A stretch of DNA of 42,321 nt from a virus, in IMG/VR virus record IMGVR_UViG_3300047471_000188, positions 1 through 42,321 of that record. The stretch is one strand, 5' to 3'. How positions within the stretch are numbered: position 1 is the stretch's first letter; each line of letters begins with the position of its first letter. Shown here in pieces: positions 23,200 through 30,255 of this stretch. The translations under genes were made by a program, and so were the position numbers. The notes below the pieces were generated by a model, which searched no databases, had not been told where the DNA came from, and saw only the letters and a list, made by a program, of their open reading frames with translations.

Positions 23200-25479
23200 G
23201 TGGTCGATCTCACCCAGGTCACATCGCCCTCCGGCGTGAAGTTCACCGTCGCCAAGGACGCGGCCGAGGCGTTCACCGGCCTGCTCACCGACCTCGAAGG
23301 GCGCGGCTACAAGATCGATCAGGGGCAGAGCGGCGGCTATAACCCGCGCAACATCGCCGGCACCGATACGCCGAGCCTGCACTCTTTCGGGCACGCCATC
23401 GACATCAACAGCCAGTGGAACCAGAGGGGCGCCCACACCGACAGCGACCTGCCGTCCGACATTGGCGACATCGCCAAACAACACGGCCTGACCTGGGGCG
23501 GCGGATGGTCAGGCGACACGCGCGATCCGATGCACTTTGAATTTCATCCTGGGGGAGTGAAAACGGTGGCCACGGCCCCCTCAGATACCGACCTACAGGC
23601 GCTAATGAACAAGGTCGCGCCCATCGCGCCGCCGTCCCAAGGAAGCGGCGCCACGCCGACATCATCGGCGAAACAGGCCGCGCCCGATACCGCGACACCG
23701 TCAGACGCCGATTTGCAGGCGTTAATGAACAAGGTCGCGCCGCCAGCGCAGGCAGAACAATCAACAGCGCCAGCGCGAACGCAACCGCAACCGTCGCCGG
23801 CAATGCCCCCCGGCGACACGCAAATGACCACGGCGCAGGTGGCCGAGGAACAGCGGCGAGAGGGGACAGCGAATAAATCCGGGTATTTCGCGCTGGAGCC
23901 GAAGGAACCGGGTTTCAACCATTTGTTGTGGAGCCTGGGGGCGCCGTTCGCCGCGATCGGGCAGACCGCGATGGCCGAGCGGCCGTTTCCGACCGGGGTC
24001 AATGCGCTTCAGATGGCCGCCCCTATGGCGGGTGCTGGCGATCTCCGATTCAGCGGACCGGTGCGTCCAAATCCTCCAGGCGTCAGTTCTTATGATCTGG
24101 CGAGCATGCGTGATCCCGCTGTTCAGCAAAACATCGCAGAGGCTTATTTCAGAGCAAAAAATCAGGGAATAGATTTAACCCCAGGTCAGGCGAGTGGGTT
24201 GCCATCACTCCTCAATCTCGAAGACGTTTACGCCTCCGGTTCGGCTGGCCCGAGGGCAGCGAATACCGCGCAGAAATTCTATGCCGGACAACGCCCACAG
24301 GTAGTTGGCGCATTCAATCAGGCCGCCGAGAACATTTCGCCCGTCGCGGATAAGACAGAGGCCGCCTTACAGTTTCAGCAAGGCGCGGAGGACGCGCAAC
24401 GCATCGTCCGTCAGAAAGCGAATGCCGAGGCCCGCCCATCCTATGACGCGGCGAAGGCCGGAGGTCAGGTAATGTCTCCGGATCTCGCGCAACTCCAGGC
24501 GCTTCCCGCCGTTCAGGACGCACTCAAGGCCGCAGCGTCCGACTATCACAATCTGACCGGCAAAGCCGCGAACATCGACGCGCCAGATTTTGAATTGTGG
24601 GATCTGGCCAAGAGAAAACTTGATGACGCGGTGGGCACCGCGCGCAAGGCCGGGGAGCATACCAGTGAAATGGCGCTCGACAGTGTTCGCCAACGATTGC
24701 TTACAAACCTCGATAGTGCTTACCCGACATACGCCACTGCCCGCGAGACTGCCGCGCCTGGATTGCGCGAGGCGGCGCGCCTGGCCGATGTCGTCGGTCG
24801 CGGTGGTGAACTTGGAACCGAGAAATTACGCGCCATTCTCAATCCGGTGTTCGAGAGTTCCAATCCGCAGGCGATCGCCGCATCGAGGGATACATTCATC
24901 AAAGCGGGACGTGAATCCGAGTGGAACGCCGGGACGCGGGCCTATATTCAGGATATATTTGATAAAACCACGCAATCTCAGGAGGGTCTTAACCCGTCAA
25001 TGTTGCGTCGGCAGTTGTGGAGCGACACAAACAAACGGGAGGCGATCCGCGCCGCCATGGACCCCGATGCTTTTAAGGGACTGGAAAACTTCATGGGCAC
25101 ATTGGAAAACGTGGCCCGTTCGCGTGGAATGAACAGTCTCACCGCGCCACGTCAGGCCGGCGCCAATGCGTTGCAAGAGGCGGCGGGGAACACCGCTGGT
25201 GTCAGGGCTGTCGGGCTGCTCAAAGGACTGAGCCCGCAGCGGTTGCTGGATATGCCGGGGAGGGCGGCCGACGTTATCCAGAACTGGATGATAAAGCGGA
25301 ACATGGACAGTATCGGTGATTACTTGTTCTCGCAAAACGGCCAGAGATATTTGCGTGAGATGGCTGGACTTCCATCAGGAACACAACGGGCCTCGGTAGC
25401 GACCGCGCGCTTTCTCGGCCGGCAAGGCGGCCTCCCTGGCCCATCTTCCCAACAGGCAAACCCTCTGACGCCGCCTTAA
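23200..25479 (+). CDS. Ejection protein with N-terminal M15-type peptidoglycan peptidase domain
   Basis: 759 residues from GTG. Residues 1-119 are an M15 (D-Ala-D-Ala carboxypeptidase/L-Ala-D-Glu endopeptidase-like) domain: SLHSFGHAIDIN gives zinc ligands His61 and Asp68, and DPMHFEF gives His112 with Asp109 in the catalytic position. A linker follows with two copies of a 15-residue motif at 127-141 and 167-181 (PSDTDLQALMNKVAP). Residues about 205-759 are a long helical region as in gp16-type ejection proteins. Likely role: local opening of the cell wall during DNA entry. It is the last gene of the rightward late operon, ending four bases from a convergent gene. Confidence 0.85.
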   Translation: MVDLTQVTSPSGVKFTVAKDAAEAFTGLLTDLEGRGYKIDQGQSGGYNPRNIAGTDTPSLHSFGHAIDINSQWNQRGAHTDSDLPSDIGDIAKQHGLTWGGGWSGDTRDPMHFEFHPGGVKTVATAPSDTDLQALMNKVAPIAPPSQGSGATPTSSAKQAAPDTATPSDADLQALMNKVAPPAQAEQSTAPARTQPQPSPAMPPGDTQMTTAQVAEEQRREGTANKSGYFALEPKEPGFNHLLWSLGAPFAAIGQTAMAERPFPTGVNALQMAAPMAGAGDLRFSGPVRPNPPGVSSYDLASMRDPAVQQNIAEAYFRAKNQGIDLTPGQASGLPSLLNLEDVYASGSAGPRAANTAQKFYAGQRPQVVGAFNQAAENISPVADKTEAALQFQQGAEDAQRIVRQKANAEARPSYDAAKAGGQVMSPDLAQLQALPAVQDALKAAASDYHNLTGKAANIDAPDFELWDLAKRKLDDAVGTARKAGEHTSEMALDSVRQRLLTNLDSAYPTYATARETAAPGLREAARLADVVGRGGELGTEKLRAILNPVFESSNPQAIAASRDTFIKAGRESEWNAGTRAYIQDIFDKTTQSQEGLNPSMLRRQLWSDTNKREAIRAAMDPDAFKGLENFMGTLENVARSRGMNSLTAPRQAGANALQEAAGNTAGVRAVGLLKGLSPQRLLDMPGRAADVIQNWMIKRNMDSIGDYLFSQNGQRYLREMAGLPSGTQRASVATARFLGRQGGLPGPSSQQANPLTPP

Positions 25480-25483
25480 CTCG

Positions 25484-25864
25484 TCAGAAGACGTGCATCA
25501 CCGCCGCCAAACCAACCCCAAGTGCCCCGGCGGCGACGGCAAACCCCTTGCCCCTTTCATAAGCATTATGACGGCGCCATGCCGGGTCGGCCCATCGCCT
25601 TTCATGATCGGCGAACGGGGACACCGGCGGCGTCGGAGCGTGCGCGTAGGGATCGGGCGTTGGCGGGGCCTGGGGCGGCGGTGGAGGCTCAGGCTCCTGC
25701 CTGACGGCCTCCGGTGGCGGGGTGGCCAGCATCTGCTCCCACGTCAGCCCGTGGCGCTTGCGAAACGCCTCGGCCTGAAGCCCGGCGGCGGCGCGCTCGC
25801 CGTCGAACTCGGAGCCCAGCATCCCGAGGATGGCGGCGAGGCGGCGGCGGTCGGTGGGGGTCAT
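25484..25864 (-). CDS. Small protein with proline-rich linker and C-terminal membrane anchor
   Basis: 126 residues, leftward. Residues 1-50 are a small helical unit (RRLAAILGMLGSEFDGERAA, FRKRHGLTWEQML); 55-85 are strongly Pro-rich; the C-terminus is a single hydrophobic segment (GFAVAAGALGVGLAAVMHVF). The start overlaps the upstream gene's stop as ATGA. Last of a three-gene coupled set, it faces the ejection gene with only four bases between. Function unknown; tail-anchored membrane location is likely. Confidence 0.7.
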   Translation of the reverse strand: MTPTDRRRLAAILGMLGSEFDGERAAAGLQAEAFRKRHGLTWEQMLATPPPEAVRQEPEPPPPPQAPPTPDPYAHAPTPPVSPFADHERRWADPAWRRHNAYERGKGFAVAAGALGVGLAAVMHVF

Positions 25865-26058
25865 GGCGCGTCTGCCAATTCGAGCCTCACCTTGATCCGC
25901 TCGACATCGCCGCCCATGCGGTCCAGCCGCCGCGATACCGACGCGTAGCCGGCCTCCAGCAATCCCAATCGCTCCTTGACCTCGGCCACGTCGCCGCGGA
26001 TCGCGGAGATGTCGTCGCGAATGCCGCGCAGCAAAATCAGCACCAGATCCTCGCTCAA
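25861..26058 (-). CDS. Short coiled-coil protein
   Basis: 65 residues, leftward, probably starting at TTG that overlaps the upstream stop (TTGA). Almost the whole chain is a heptad-patterned helix (VLILLRGIRDDISAIRGDV, VKERLGLLEAGYASVSRRLD). No membrane segment. It overlaps both neighbours by four bases, so the three are translated as a unit; it may oligomerise with the membrane proteins on either side. No family is recognised. Confidence 0.65.
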   Translation of the reverse strand: MSEDLVLILLRGIRDDISAIRGDVAEVKERLGLLEAGYASVSRRLDRMGGDVERIKVRLELADAP

Positions 26059-26258
26059 TGGATGAACAGCTTGACGAAGATCGCGATCTGAAGCGCCGCG
26101 AGCAGCGCCATCAGGCCCTTGATCAGCACGATGTCGGCCTTGATCGAGACCACGTCGTCGTCTCGTCTGCCCAGCGCCGCGGCGGCCTTCAGGGCCTTGT
26201 CCTCGGGGATGTCGATGGCGCGGAACGCCTCGAACACCTCGGTTTGCATGGCGCTCAT
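26055..26258 (-). CDS. Small C-terminally anchored membrane protein
   Basis: 67 residues, leftward. The polar helical N-terminus (EVFEAFRAIDIPEDKALKAA) includes a conserved-looking ALGRRDDDVVSIKADI segment, then a hydrophobic C-terminal segment (GLMALLAALQIAIFVKLFIH). This layout is frequent in small proteins of alphaproteobacterial phages and prophages. It could be a holin- or antiholin-like factor, but the evidence is only topology. Its ATG overlaps a possible 15-codon leader. Confidence 0.68.
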   Translation of the reverse strand: MSAMQTEVFEAFRAIDIPEDKALKAAAALGRRDDDVVSIKADIVLIKGLMALLAALQIAIFVKLFIH

Positions 26259-26302
26259 CGGGTGACGAACCGGGTTGGCGGGATTATGTGATGCGTAGCC
26301 AT
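26255..26302 (-). CDS. Possible 15-codon leader peptide
   Basis: An ATG at 26302 preceded by AAGGA at suitable spacing opens 15 codons (MATHHIIPPTRFVTR) whose TGA overlaps the start of the 67-residue membrane-protein gene as ATGA. Two adjacent histidines and no similarity to anything known. It may exist only to couple translation. Too short to support by composition. Confidence 0.3.
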   Translation of the reverse strand: MATHHIIPPTRFVTR

Positions 26303-26386
26303 CGCGAGAGGTCCTTCTCGTGGTCGGTCAGGGCCGGTGACCGGCGTTACAGCGCCGCCCGGCCCGCCCTATTGCGCCATCCCGGC

Positions 26387-26640
26387 TCACTTCTCAACAA
26401 CTTCGTCGGGGAACGGGTGCAGGCCCACGTCCCTCGCCCGCTCGATCCACCAGTCGATGCCGGCCGCGTCAGGATCTCATCGACCTCCGCGAGTAGCCGC
26501 GTGACGCCCGGCGTGTGGCGGTGGTTGGCGTCCAGCCATGCGCGCAGCCACACCCGGATGATGGCGATGTCGGCGGCCGTCAGATGCTCCCCGCGCCGGT
26601 AGCGCCGGATGCTCGGCCGGGTCAGGTCGGATGCGCTCAT
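26387..26640 (-). pseudogene. Small helical protein with a single-base frameshift
   Basis: Leftward, with the start overlapping the HTH gene's stop (ATGA). The first about 60 residues read MSASDLTRPSIRRYRRGE to VTRLLAEVDEILTR; the open frame then runs on to 26347 with low-complexity Ser/Arg-rich sequence. In the neighbouring frame the DNA reads AGIDWWIERARDVGLHPF then PDEVVEK and TGA at 26387, a far more protein-like end. Restoring one G near 26465 (CGGCC to CGGGCC) joins the two. It is either a real mutation or a sequencing/assembly indel. Role unknown. Confidence 0.6.
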
Positions 26641-27113
26641 GTTTTGCCTCCGTTCGCGACCCGATTTCTTCGATCGCGCCATTCCTGAGCAATCTTCCTT
26701 TGCCTTTCGGCAAGCACGGCGCCCAGAGCGAGGCGCGCGTCGTGCGAATCGGGACCGACAGTAAGCAAGAAAGGATTCTTTTGCGAAGCTACCCGGACTC
26801 CCTGTCCGGTAGGCGGTTTTCCTGGGGTTTTCACGATCAGTGTGTAGAGATTGCTGGTCCGCTCGGTGCCCGCGCCCACGCGTTTCCGCCGCTCGCGCCA
26901 TGTCAGCAGGCCGAGTCCGGCGGCGGCGTTCAGGGCGCGCTGAACGGTCCTCACGCAACACCGCGCCTTGGCGGCGAGGCTCTCATGTGAAGGAAAAATA
27001 AGCCCGCCCCGACCGCGAAAATTCGGCAGCCGCAACAGCACGTCGCGATACAGCGGCGTGAGGTTATGCTCCCGATAATCGCACCAAACCTGGGTTTCCC
27101 ACGTATTCGCCAT
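26637..27113 (-). CDS. HTH protein, phage replication-initiator/DnaD-like N-terminal domain
   Basis: 158 residues, leftward. The ATG at 27113 is chosen because GAGGGGGA lies just upstream. Residues 5-85 match the helix-turn-helix_36 type domain of phage replication proteins: YREHNLTPLYRDVLLRLPNF, IFPSHESLAAKARCCVRTVQ and RALNAAAGLGLLTWRERRKR, that is, a winged helix read as load-check, recognition helix (CCVRTVQRALNAA) and wing. The C-terminal 70 residues are basic. It may bind an origin or act as a regulator. It lies downstream of the candidate structured RNA and heads a set of overlapping genes. Confidence 0.75.
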   Translation of the reverse strand: MANTWETQVWCDYREHNLTPLYRDVLLRLPNFRGRGGLIFPSHESLAAKARCCVRTVQRALNAAAGLGLLTWRERRKRVGAGTERTSNLYTLIVKTPGKPPTGQGVRVASQKNPFLLTVGPDSHDARLALGAVLAERQRKIAQEWRDRRNRVANGGKT

Positions 27114-27158
27114 CTGTCCCCCTCGCGGGAGGCGGGCCACCGAGGACGTGATTCACCC

Positions 27159-27258
27159 ACGCAACGCAGGGGTTGCAAAATCCAACCGGCTGTAGGATGT
27201 TCGGGATCGCGGTCAGGCGATCCAGCAGTTACCAGCTGCTTGAACATCCAGTTTGCGT
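27159..27258 (-). ncRNA. Candidate structured RNA with nested three-way junction
   Basis: Within the 248-base gap 27114-27361 several perfect stems nest. Outer stem ACGCAA (27159-27164) with TTGCGT (27253-27258). Hairpin GGTTG (27171-27175) with CAACC (27183-27187). An 8-bp stem GGATGTTC (27195-27202) with GAACATCC (27242-27249) encloses two adjoining hairpins: GGATCGC/GCGATCC (27204-27210 and 27217-27223) and AGCAG/CTGCT (27224-27228 and 27236-27240). It lies between two leftward genes, so the minus-strand transcript is the likelier RNA. The architecture recalls phage C4-type antisense RNAs, a comparison from memory. It is not a tRNA: no T-loop consensus or CCA. Confidence 0.5.
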
Positions 27259-27361
27259 TTTGGGGCGGTCCTTGTGGCCGCCTCTCGCATTTCTAGGCCA
27301 TTCGTCATTTCTCCGTTATTCCGCCATGACTGATTTCCACTGAGTCGGCAAGTCGTTACCT

Positions 27362-27847
27362 TCACGCCGCGCCGGGCGCGTGCGTTATCATGATGTTCTT
27401 GATCTCGTTGCCGCAGTGCGAGCAGGCGAATCGGGTTGTTCGCTCCGTCGCGTTGTCCTGCAACACAAACCACTGTGGATGATTGCACTCCCCGCACGAG
27501 ATGAAATTCTCCCCCGGCGGCGGCGTCAGGGTGCCGTCCGGCGCCGTCCTGATCTCCTTGGCTCGTGGCGCGGCGCGGTTGTGCTCGCCCCGTTTTTCCG
27601 GCTCGACGTGGCTGACCAGCTTCACGATCTTGCGCCCGGCCTCAGCCTGGGTCAGCGCCTCGGCGGCGACGACCAGCAGCGGCGCCATTTCCTCCGGGAC
27701 CAGATTTTGGCCCAGGACGTGGTAATCGCCGCTTTTCAGTTCGGTGATGACAACGGCTCTGACCACCATGTTCGACCGCTTCAGCGCCTCGTACTGGCGC
27801 AACGCCTTGGTTTTGTCGGCCGCCGTCTGGAATCTCGATCCCGGCAT
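27362..27847 (-). CDS. Zinc-ribbon protein
   Basis: 161 residues, leftward, with ribosome site AAAGGA before the ATG. Residues 1-75 are a mixed alpha/beta unit (LRQYEALKRSNMVVRAVVIT, EEMAPLLVVAAEALTQAEAG). The C-terminus has a two-knuckle ribbon: ISCGECNHPQWFVL (C-x2-C) and FACSHCGNEI (C-x2-C), spaced about 25 residues, able to bind one zinc. Such small ribbons in phages bind nucleic acid or proteins. The downstream gap carries the candidate structured RNA. Function unknown. Confidence 0.75.
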   Translation of the reverse strand: MPGSRFQTAADKTKALRQYEALKRSNMVVRAVVITELKSGDYHVLGQNLVPEEMAPLLVVAAEALTQAEAGRKIVKLVSHVEPEKRGEHNRAAPRAKEIRTAPDGTLTPPPGENFISCGECNHPQWFVLQDNATERTTRFACSHCGNEIKNIMITHAPGAA

Positions 27848-27866
27848 CGTCGTTCCTTTCGTTGTC

Positions 27867-28157
27867 TCACCACCCGAGTTTAGCCCGGTCCATCACGTTC
27901 AGGATGCCCGTCCTCACCTCGTCGGCCCACCGATCACCCTGCGCCTCAAGCGAATCGGCGGCCTCCAGGCGGCTGATGGTGTTGCCGCGCCCGCCGAAGC
28001 GGTTGCCGTCCGGGCAGGTCAGCGGCACCGGCCCCCAGCCCGCGGCGTATTCGCGCCTGAGATCGGCGGCGAGGCGGCGGCACGCCCGTTCCATCGCCCG
28101 CGCGTCGAGCGGGTGGTACTGAGCGGCCCGGCCGTTACCGCCGTCCGTCCGGGGCAT
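27867..28157 (-). CDS. Hypothetical phage protein
   Basis: 96 residues, leftward, from the ATG at 28157 that follows GGGAA and lies inside the end of the upstream gene; a longer start at 28193 is possible but less likely. Helical and charged (MERACRRLAADLRREYAAGW, ISRLEAADSLEAQGDRWADE). No domain is recognised. Placement in the leftward early cluster suggests a host-takeover or lysogeny-linked accessory role; this is inference only. Confidence 0.65.
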   Translation of the reverse strand: MPRTDGGNGRAAQYHPLDARAMERACRRLAADLRREYAAGWGPVPLTCPDGNRFGGRGNTISRLEAADSLEAQGDRWADEVRTGILNVMDRAKLGW

Positions 28158-28470
28158 GTTCCCGCTTTCGCGCCCGCTCAAGATCGGCGGCACGCTGGTC
28201 GATCCGGTCGGCGACGGCGTCGGTGCCGAGCAAGCCGGTCTTCCTGCCGCCGAGGCATTGGGCCGCGCGATCGATCACGAGCCGTCGCATCGCGTCCCCG
28301 GTTTCGTCCCGCGCCGCGCGCAGAAACGCGGCCTCCGCCCTGAGATGCCTGATGGTGGCGCGCTCCAGGGCCTGGCGCGCCCGGATGACGGCGACATTGG
28401 CCCGCCGCGCGTCGAGCGCCTCGGCCGCATACCGATCGAGGATGTCAGACCTGGCGGTGCGTAAGGCCAC
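28135..28470 (-). CDS. Hypothetical helical protein
   Basis: 111 residues, leftward, GTG start. Long amphipathic helices (ILDRYAAEALDARRANVAVI, RAEAAFLRAARDETGDAMRR, then DQRAADLERARKREHAPDG). Basic, no membrane segment, likely coiled coil. It overlaps the downstream gene by 23 bases and follows the upstream stop by six. No family is recognised. Confidence 0.65.
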   Translation of the reverse strand: MALRTARSDILDRYAAEALDARRANVAVIRARQALERATIRHLRAEAAFLRAARDETGDAMRRLVIDRAAQCLGGRKTGLLGTDAVADRIDQRAADLERARKREHAPDGRR

Positions 28471-28476
28471 GCCGGC

Positions 28477-28674
28477 CTATCCGGCCCGCCTGACGAGGGC
28501 CAGGACGGCGCCGTGCCGGGCCAGGGCCGTCTGCCTCGCGTCATCGACCAACTCATCGGCCGCCCGCTCCAGCCGCCCCACGCGCCACGCGACGGCCCGC
28601 AGCCGGGTCGCGATCGACGCGGACCACGGCGAGACCTCGTCGGCCAGTTGCTCGATGTCCGCCTGCTCGCTCAC
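28477..28674 (-). CDS. Short helical protein
   Basis: 65 residues, leftward, from a GTG that overlaps the upstream stop as GTGA. One acidic then basic amphipathic run (ADIEQLADEVSPWSASIATR, LERAADELVDDARQTALARH). No domain is recognised. The coupled start and codon bias support it over the longer reading in the same frame, which would lie inside the upstream gene. Confidence 0.62.
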   Translation of the reverse strand: MSEQADIEQLADEVSPWSASIATRLRAVAWRVGRLERAADELVDDARQTALARHGAVLALVRRAG

Positions 28675-29123
28675 GTCCGTTCGCCCCGTAGGCGCCCGAT
28701 GGCGGCCACGGCGGTGTAGAGCAGCGCGTAGGGGATGGCGTGCTCCCTGGCCCGGCAGTGGTCGGTCAGCGCCTCGATGGCGGCGAGGTCCGCCTCGGCT
28801 CTCAGGTGCGCGGCGCAATGCCCGCACAAATATTGCCCGTCCTCCACGGCGGTCGCATAACCAACGCAACCGGGCGTGTCGCAGCTTAGGTGTAGGACAC
28901 CAGACTCGCAGCCGGGCGCTTCGCATCTTTCCATGCGGCCATCAGGATCGTTGCCGCCGCGGCGTGGTCGCCAGACCCAACCGTCCTCACACTCGCAGCG
29001 TAATTGTACCACCTCCGTTACAAGACTCGGCTTGCCATATGGTGATCCATGCGTAGACTTACCTATGGTGTCGGGAAGCGTACTGACGCCGGAGAGTAGG
29101 GGAAAAGCGCGATGCGATGACAT
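28671..29123 (-). CDS. Cysteine-rich (zinc-binding) early leftward protein
   Basis: 150 residues from ATG 29123 with AAGG upstream; the first 35 residues are weakly protein-like, so a later start is possible. Residues 43-105 hold CECEDGW, RCEAPGCES, LSCDTPGCVG and CGHCAAH: four C-x2-4-C pairs in a J-domain-like/rubredoxin-like zinc-finger spacing. The C-terminus is helical (AAIEALTDHCRAREHAIPYA). First gene of the leftward operon, just downstream of the promoter/operator at 29154-29183. It may be a DNA- or protein-binding regulator. Confidence 0.68.
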   Translation of the reverse strand: MSSHRAFPLLSGVSTLPDTIGKSTHGSPYGKPSLVTEVVQLRCECEDGWVWRPRRGGNDPDGRMERCEAPGCESGVLHLSCDTPGCVGYATAVEDGQYLCGHCAAHLRAEADLAAIEALTDHCRAREHAIPYALLYTAVAAIGRLRGERT

Positions 29124-29153
29124 GATGGCCTTCAGCCGTGTTTGCTGGAGGCG

Positions 29154-29183
29154 ACAATAGGCTATTGCCTATCGGGTGGTCAA
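29154..29183 (-). promoter_or_regulatory. Leftward early promoter overlapped by operator
   Basis: On the minus strand TTGACC (29183-29178) and TATTGT (29159-29154) are separated by 18 bases, a sigma70-like pair. Between and across them lies CAATAGGCTATTGCCTAT (29155-29172, plus strand) with inverted arms ATAGGC/GCCTAT. Fifteen bases of this recur with one mismatch at 29767-29781 on the other side of the repressor-like gene, as expected for a shared operator. Confidence 0.6.
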
Positions 29184-29252
29184 GCGCCGGATAGGCCGTC
29201 GATCCGATAAAAAGATGCGATCAGGGGAGCACGCATGGGACAAATCGAACCA

Positions 29253-29746
29253 CTACGCGGCCATCGCGCCCGAGTCCTCGCGGCGCGGGGCGGCTTTCCC
29301 GGCCAGGCCAACCGCCGCCAAAATCATTTTATGGAGGAACGCCAGTTGTTTACCAGAGAGCTGGTCGAGCAGGTGGTTGATCTCTGCCTTGCTCGCGTTC
29401 TCCACCAGGTTGTCGCATCTGGGATTGATCCAGCTATCGTCGCCGGCGGCCTTCTCGCGCGAGCGGACGACACCGGTCGCCGCCTGATCGGGCGGACTGA
29501 TTTGCGCGGCGGCTTCAGCATCTCGGCGTCGAGGTCATAGGTCCGAGCCAACAGATCGCGGTCGGGTTCGGTCAGGAATTTCGGCTTCCCGCGCCTGATA
29601 TACTGCTGGATGAAGGCATGGTTGTGGCCGATTTTCTTGCTGGCCTCGGCCCAAATGCCAAGCGGCAGCGCGCCCTCCAGATAGGCTCTGGCGGCGGCTG
29701 ACTTCTGGTCCTCGATCATTTTCCGTCTGGCGGTCGGCGTTGGCAT
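29253..29746 (-). pseudogene. HTH repressor-like gene with a frameshift
   Basis: Leftward, between the two operator copies, divergent from the Cro-like gene. Residues 1-75 from ATG 29746: MPTPTARRKMIEDQKSAAAR, then IWAEASKKIGHNHAFIQQYI, an HTH (KKIGHNHAFIQQYIRRG), and FLTEPDRDLLARTYDLDAEM. The open frame then turns Arg/Ser-rich and stops at 29324. In the adjacent frame the DNA continues as AAAQISPPDQAATGVVRSRE, AEINHLLDQLSGKQLAFLH and ends with TAG at 29253. One missing base near 29510 (AAGCCGCC versus AAGGCCGCC) reconciles them. If real, the repressor is cut short and the phage would be virulent; it could also be an indel error. Confidence 0.65.
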
Positions 29747-29766
29747 CGACGCCATCCTAGGCGAGT

Positions 29767-29856
29767 CAATAGGTTATTGCCAAGTGGGAACCGTTCGTAG
29801 GCTACCCCGGTTGTCGCGCTTGACTACGTAGGCGTCATCCTATTGTGTGGCGGGTC
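29767..29856 (+). promoter_or_regulatory. Switch region: second operator and rightward promoter
   Basis: CAATAGGTTATTGCC at 29767-29781 repeats the leftward operator with one mismatch, and CCTATTG at 29839-29845 is a reversed half-copy. TTGACT (29820-29825) and TATTGT (29841-29846) form a possible rightward promoter with a short 15-base spacer; the first good ATG (29857) would then be almost leaderless. The region separates the repressor-like and Cro-like genes, as in lambdoid switches. Confidence 0.5.
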
Positions 29857-30063
29857 ATGTGCCCCGATCCCGACCTCGCCACCGACCCGCTGCTTGAGAC
29901 CGTCGAGTTGTTCCTGCGCGCCTCGGACATGAGCGCGTCGGCGTTCGGCATCGAGTGCATGGGCGATCCGGGGCTCGTCTACGAGTTGCGCCGGGGTCGC
30001 GAGCCGAGGCGGGCGACGCGGGCGCGCATTCGCGCGTTCATCGCCGCCGCGCTGGCCGACTAG
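29857..30063 (+). CDS. Cro-like small HTH regulator
   Basis: 68 residues from ATG 29857 (a GTG at 29845 would overlap the promoter). LLETVELFLRASDMSASAFG then VYELRRGREPRRATRARIRA fits a short helix-turn-helix protein: scaffold helices, a turn, and an arginine-rich end. First gene of the rightward early operon and divergent from the repressor-like gene, so a Cro role is inferred. The next gene starts directly after its stop. Confidence 0.68.
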   Translation: MCPDPDLATDPLLETVELFLRASDMSASAFGIECMGDPGLVYELRRGREPRRATRARIRAFIAAALAD

Positions 30064-30255
30064 GTGGCCGCGTTGTTCCCGTCCTGCGCATGCGGCTCGG
30101 CGGAGGTTTTCGCGCTGCGGCCGGGCGTGGAGCCGTCGCGGCTGGACGCCATCGACCTGTTCACACGCCGGGACAAAGCGGTGGAAGCGGGCGTGGCTGA
30201 CGCCGCGTGGTGCCTCGCGTGCTGGTCGAAACGATACGGGCGGCGGGCGGCATGA
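30064..30255 (+). CDS. Small cysteine-containing protein
   Basis: 63 residues from the GTG that follows the Cro-like stop without a gap. CACGS near the start and CLACWSK near the end give a C-x-C and C-x2-C pair that may bind zinc. The middle is acidic and helical. The stop overlaps the following ATG (ATGA). No family is recognised; coupled small genes of this sort are usual in early phage operons. Confidence 0.6.
   Translation: MAALFPSCACGSAEVFALRPGVEPSRLDAIDLFTRRDKAVEAGVADAAWCLACWSKRYGRRAA

Noticed and set aside
25480-25483. Terminator between the convergent late and leftward operons
   Set aside because: Only four bases separate the stop codons and no hairpin with a T-run could be found on either side.
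27159-27258. tRNA gene
   Set aside because: Two 5-bp stems with 7-base loops resemble anticodon and T arms, but loops lack the TTC T-loop consensus, stem order is wrong and no proper acceptor stem exists.
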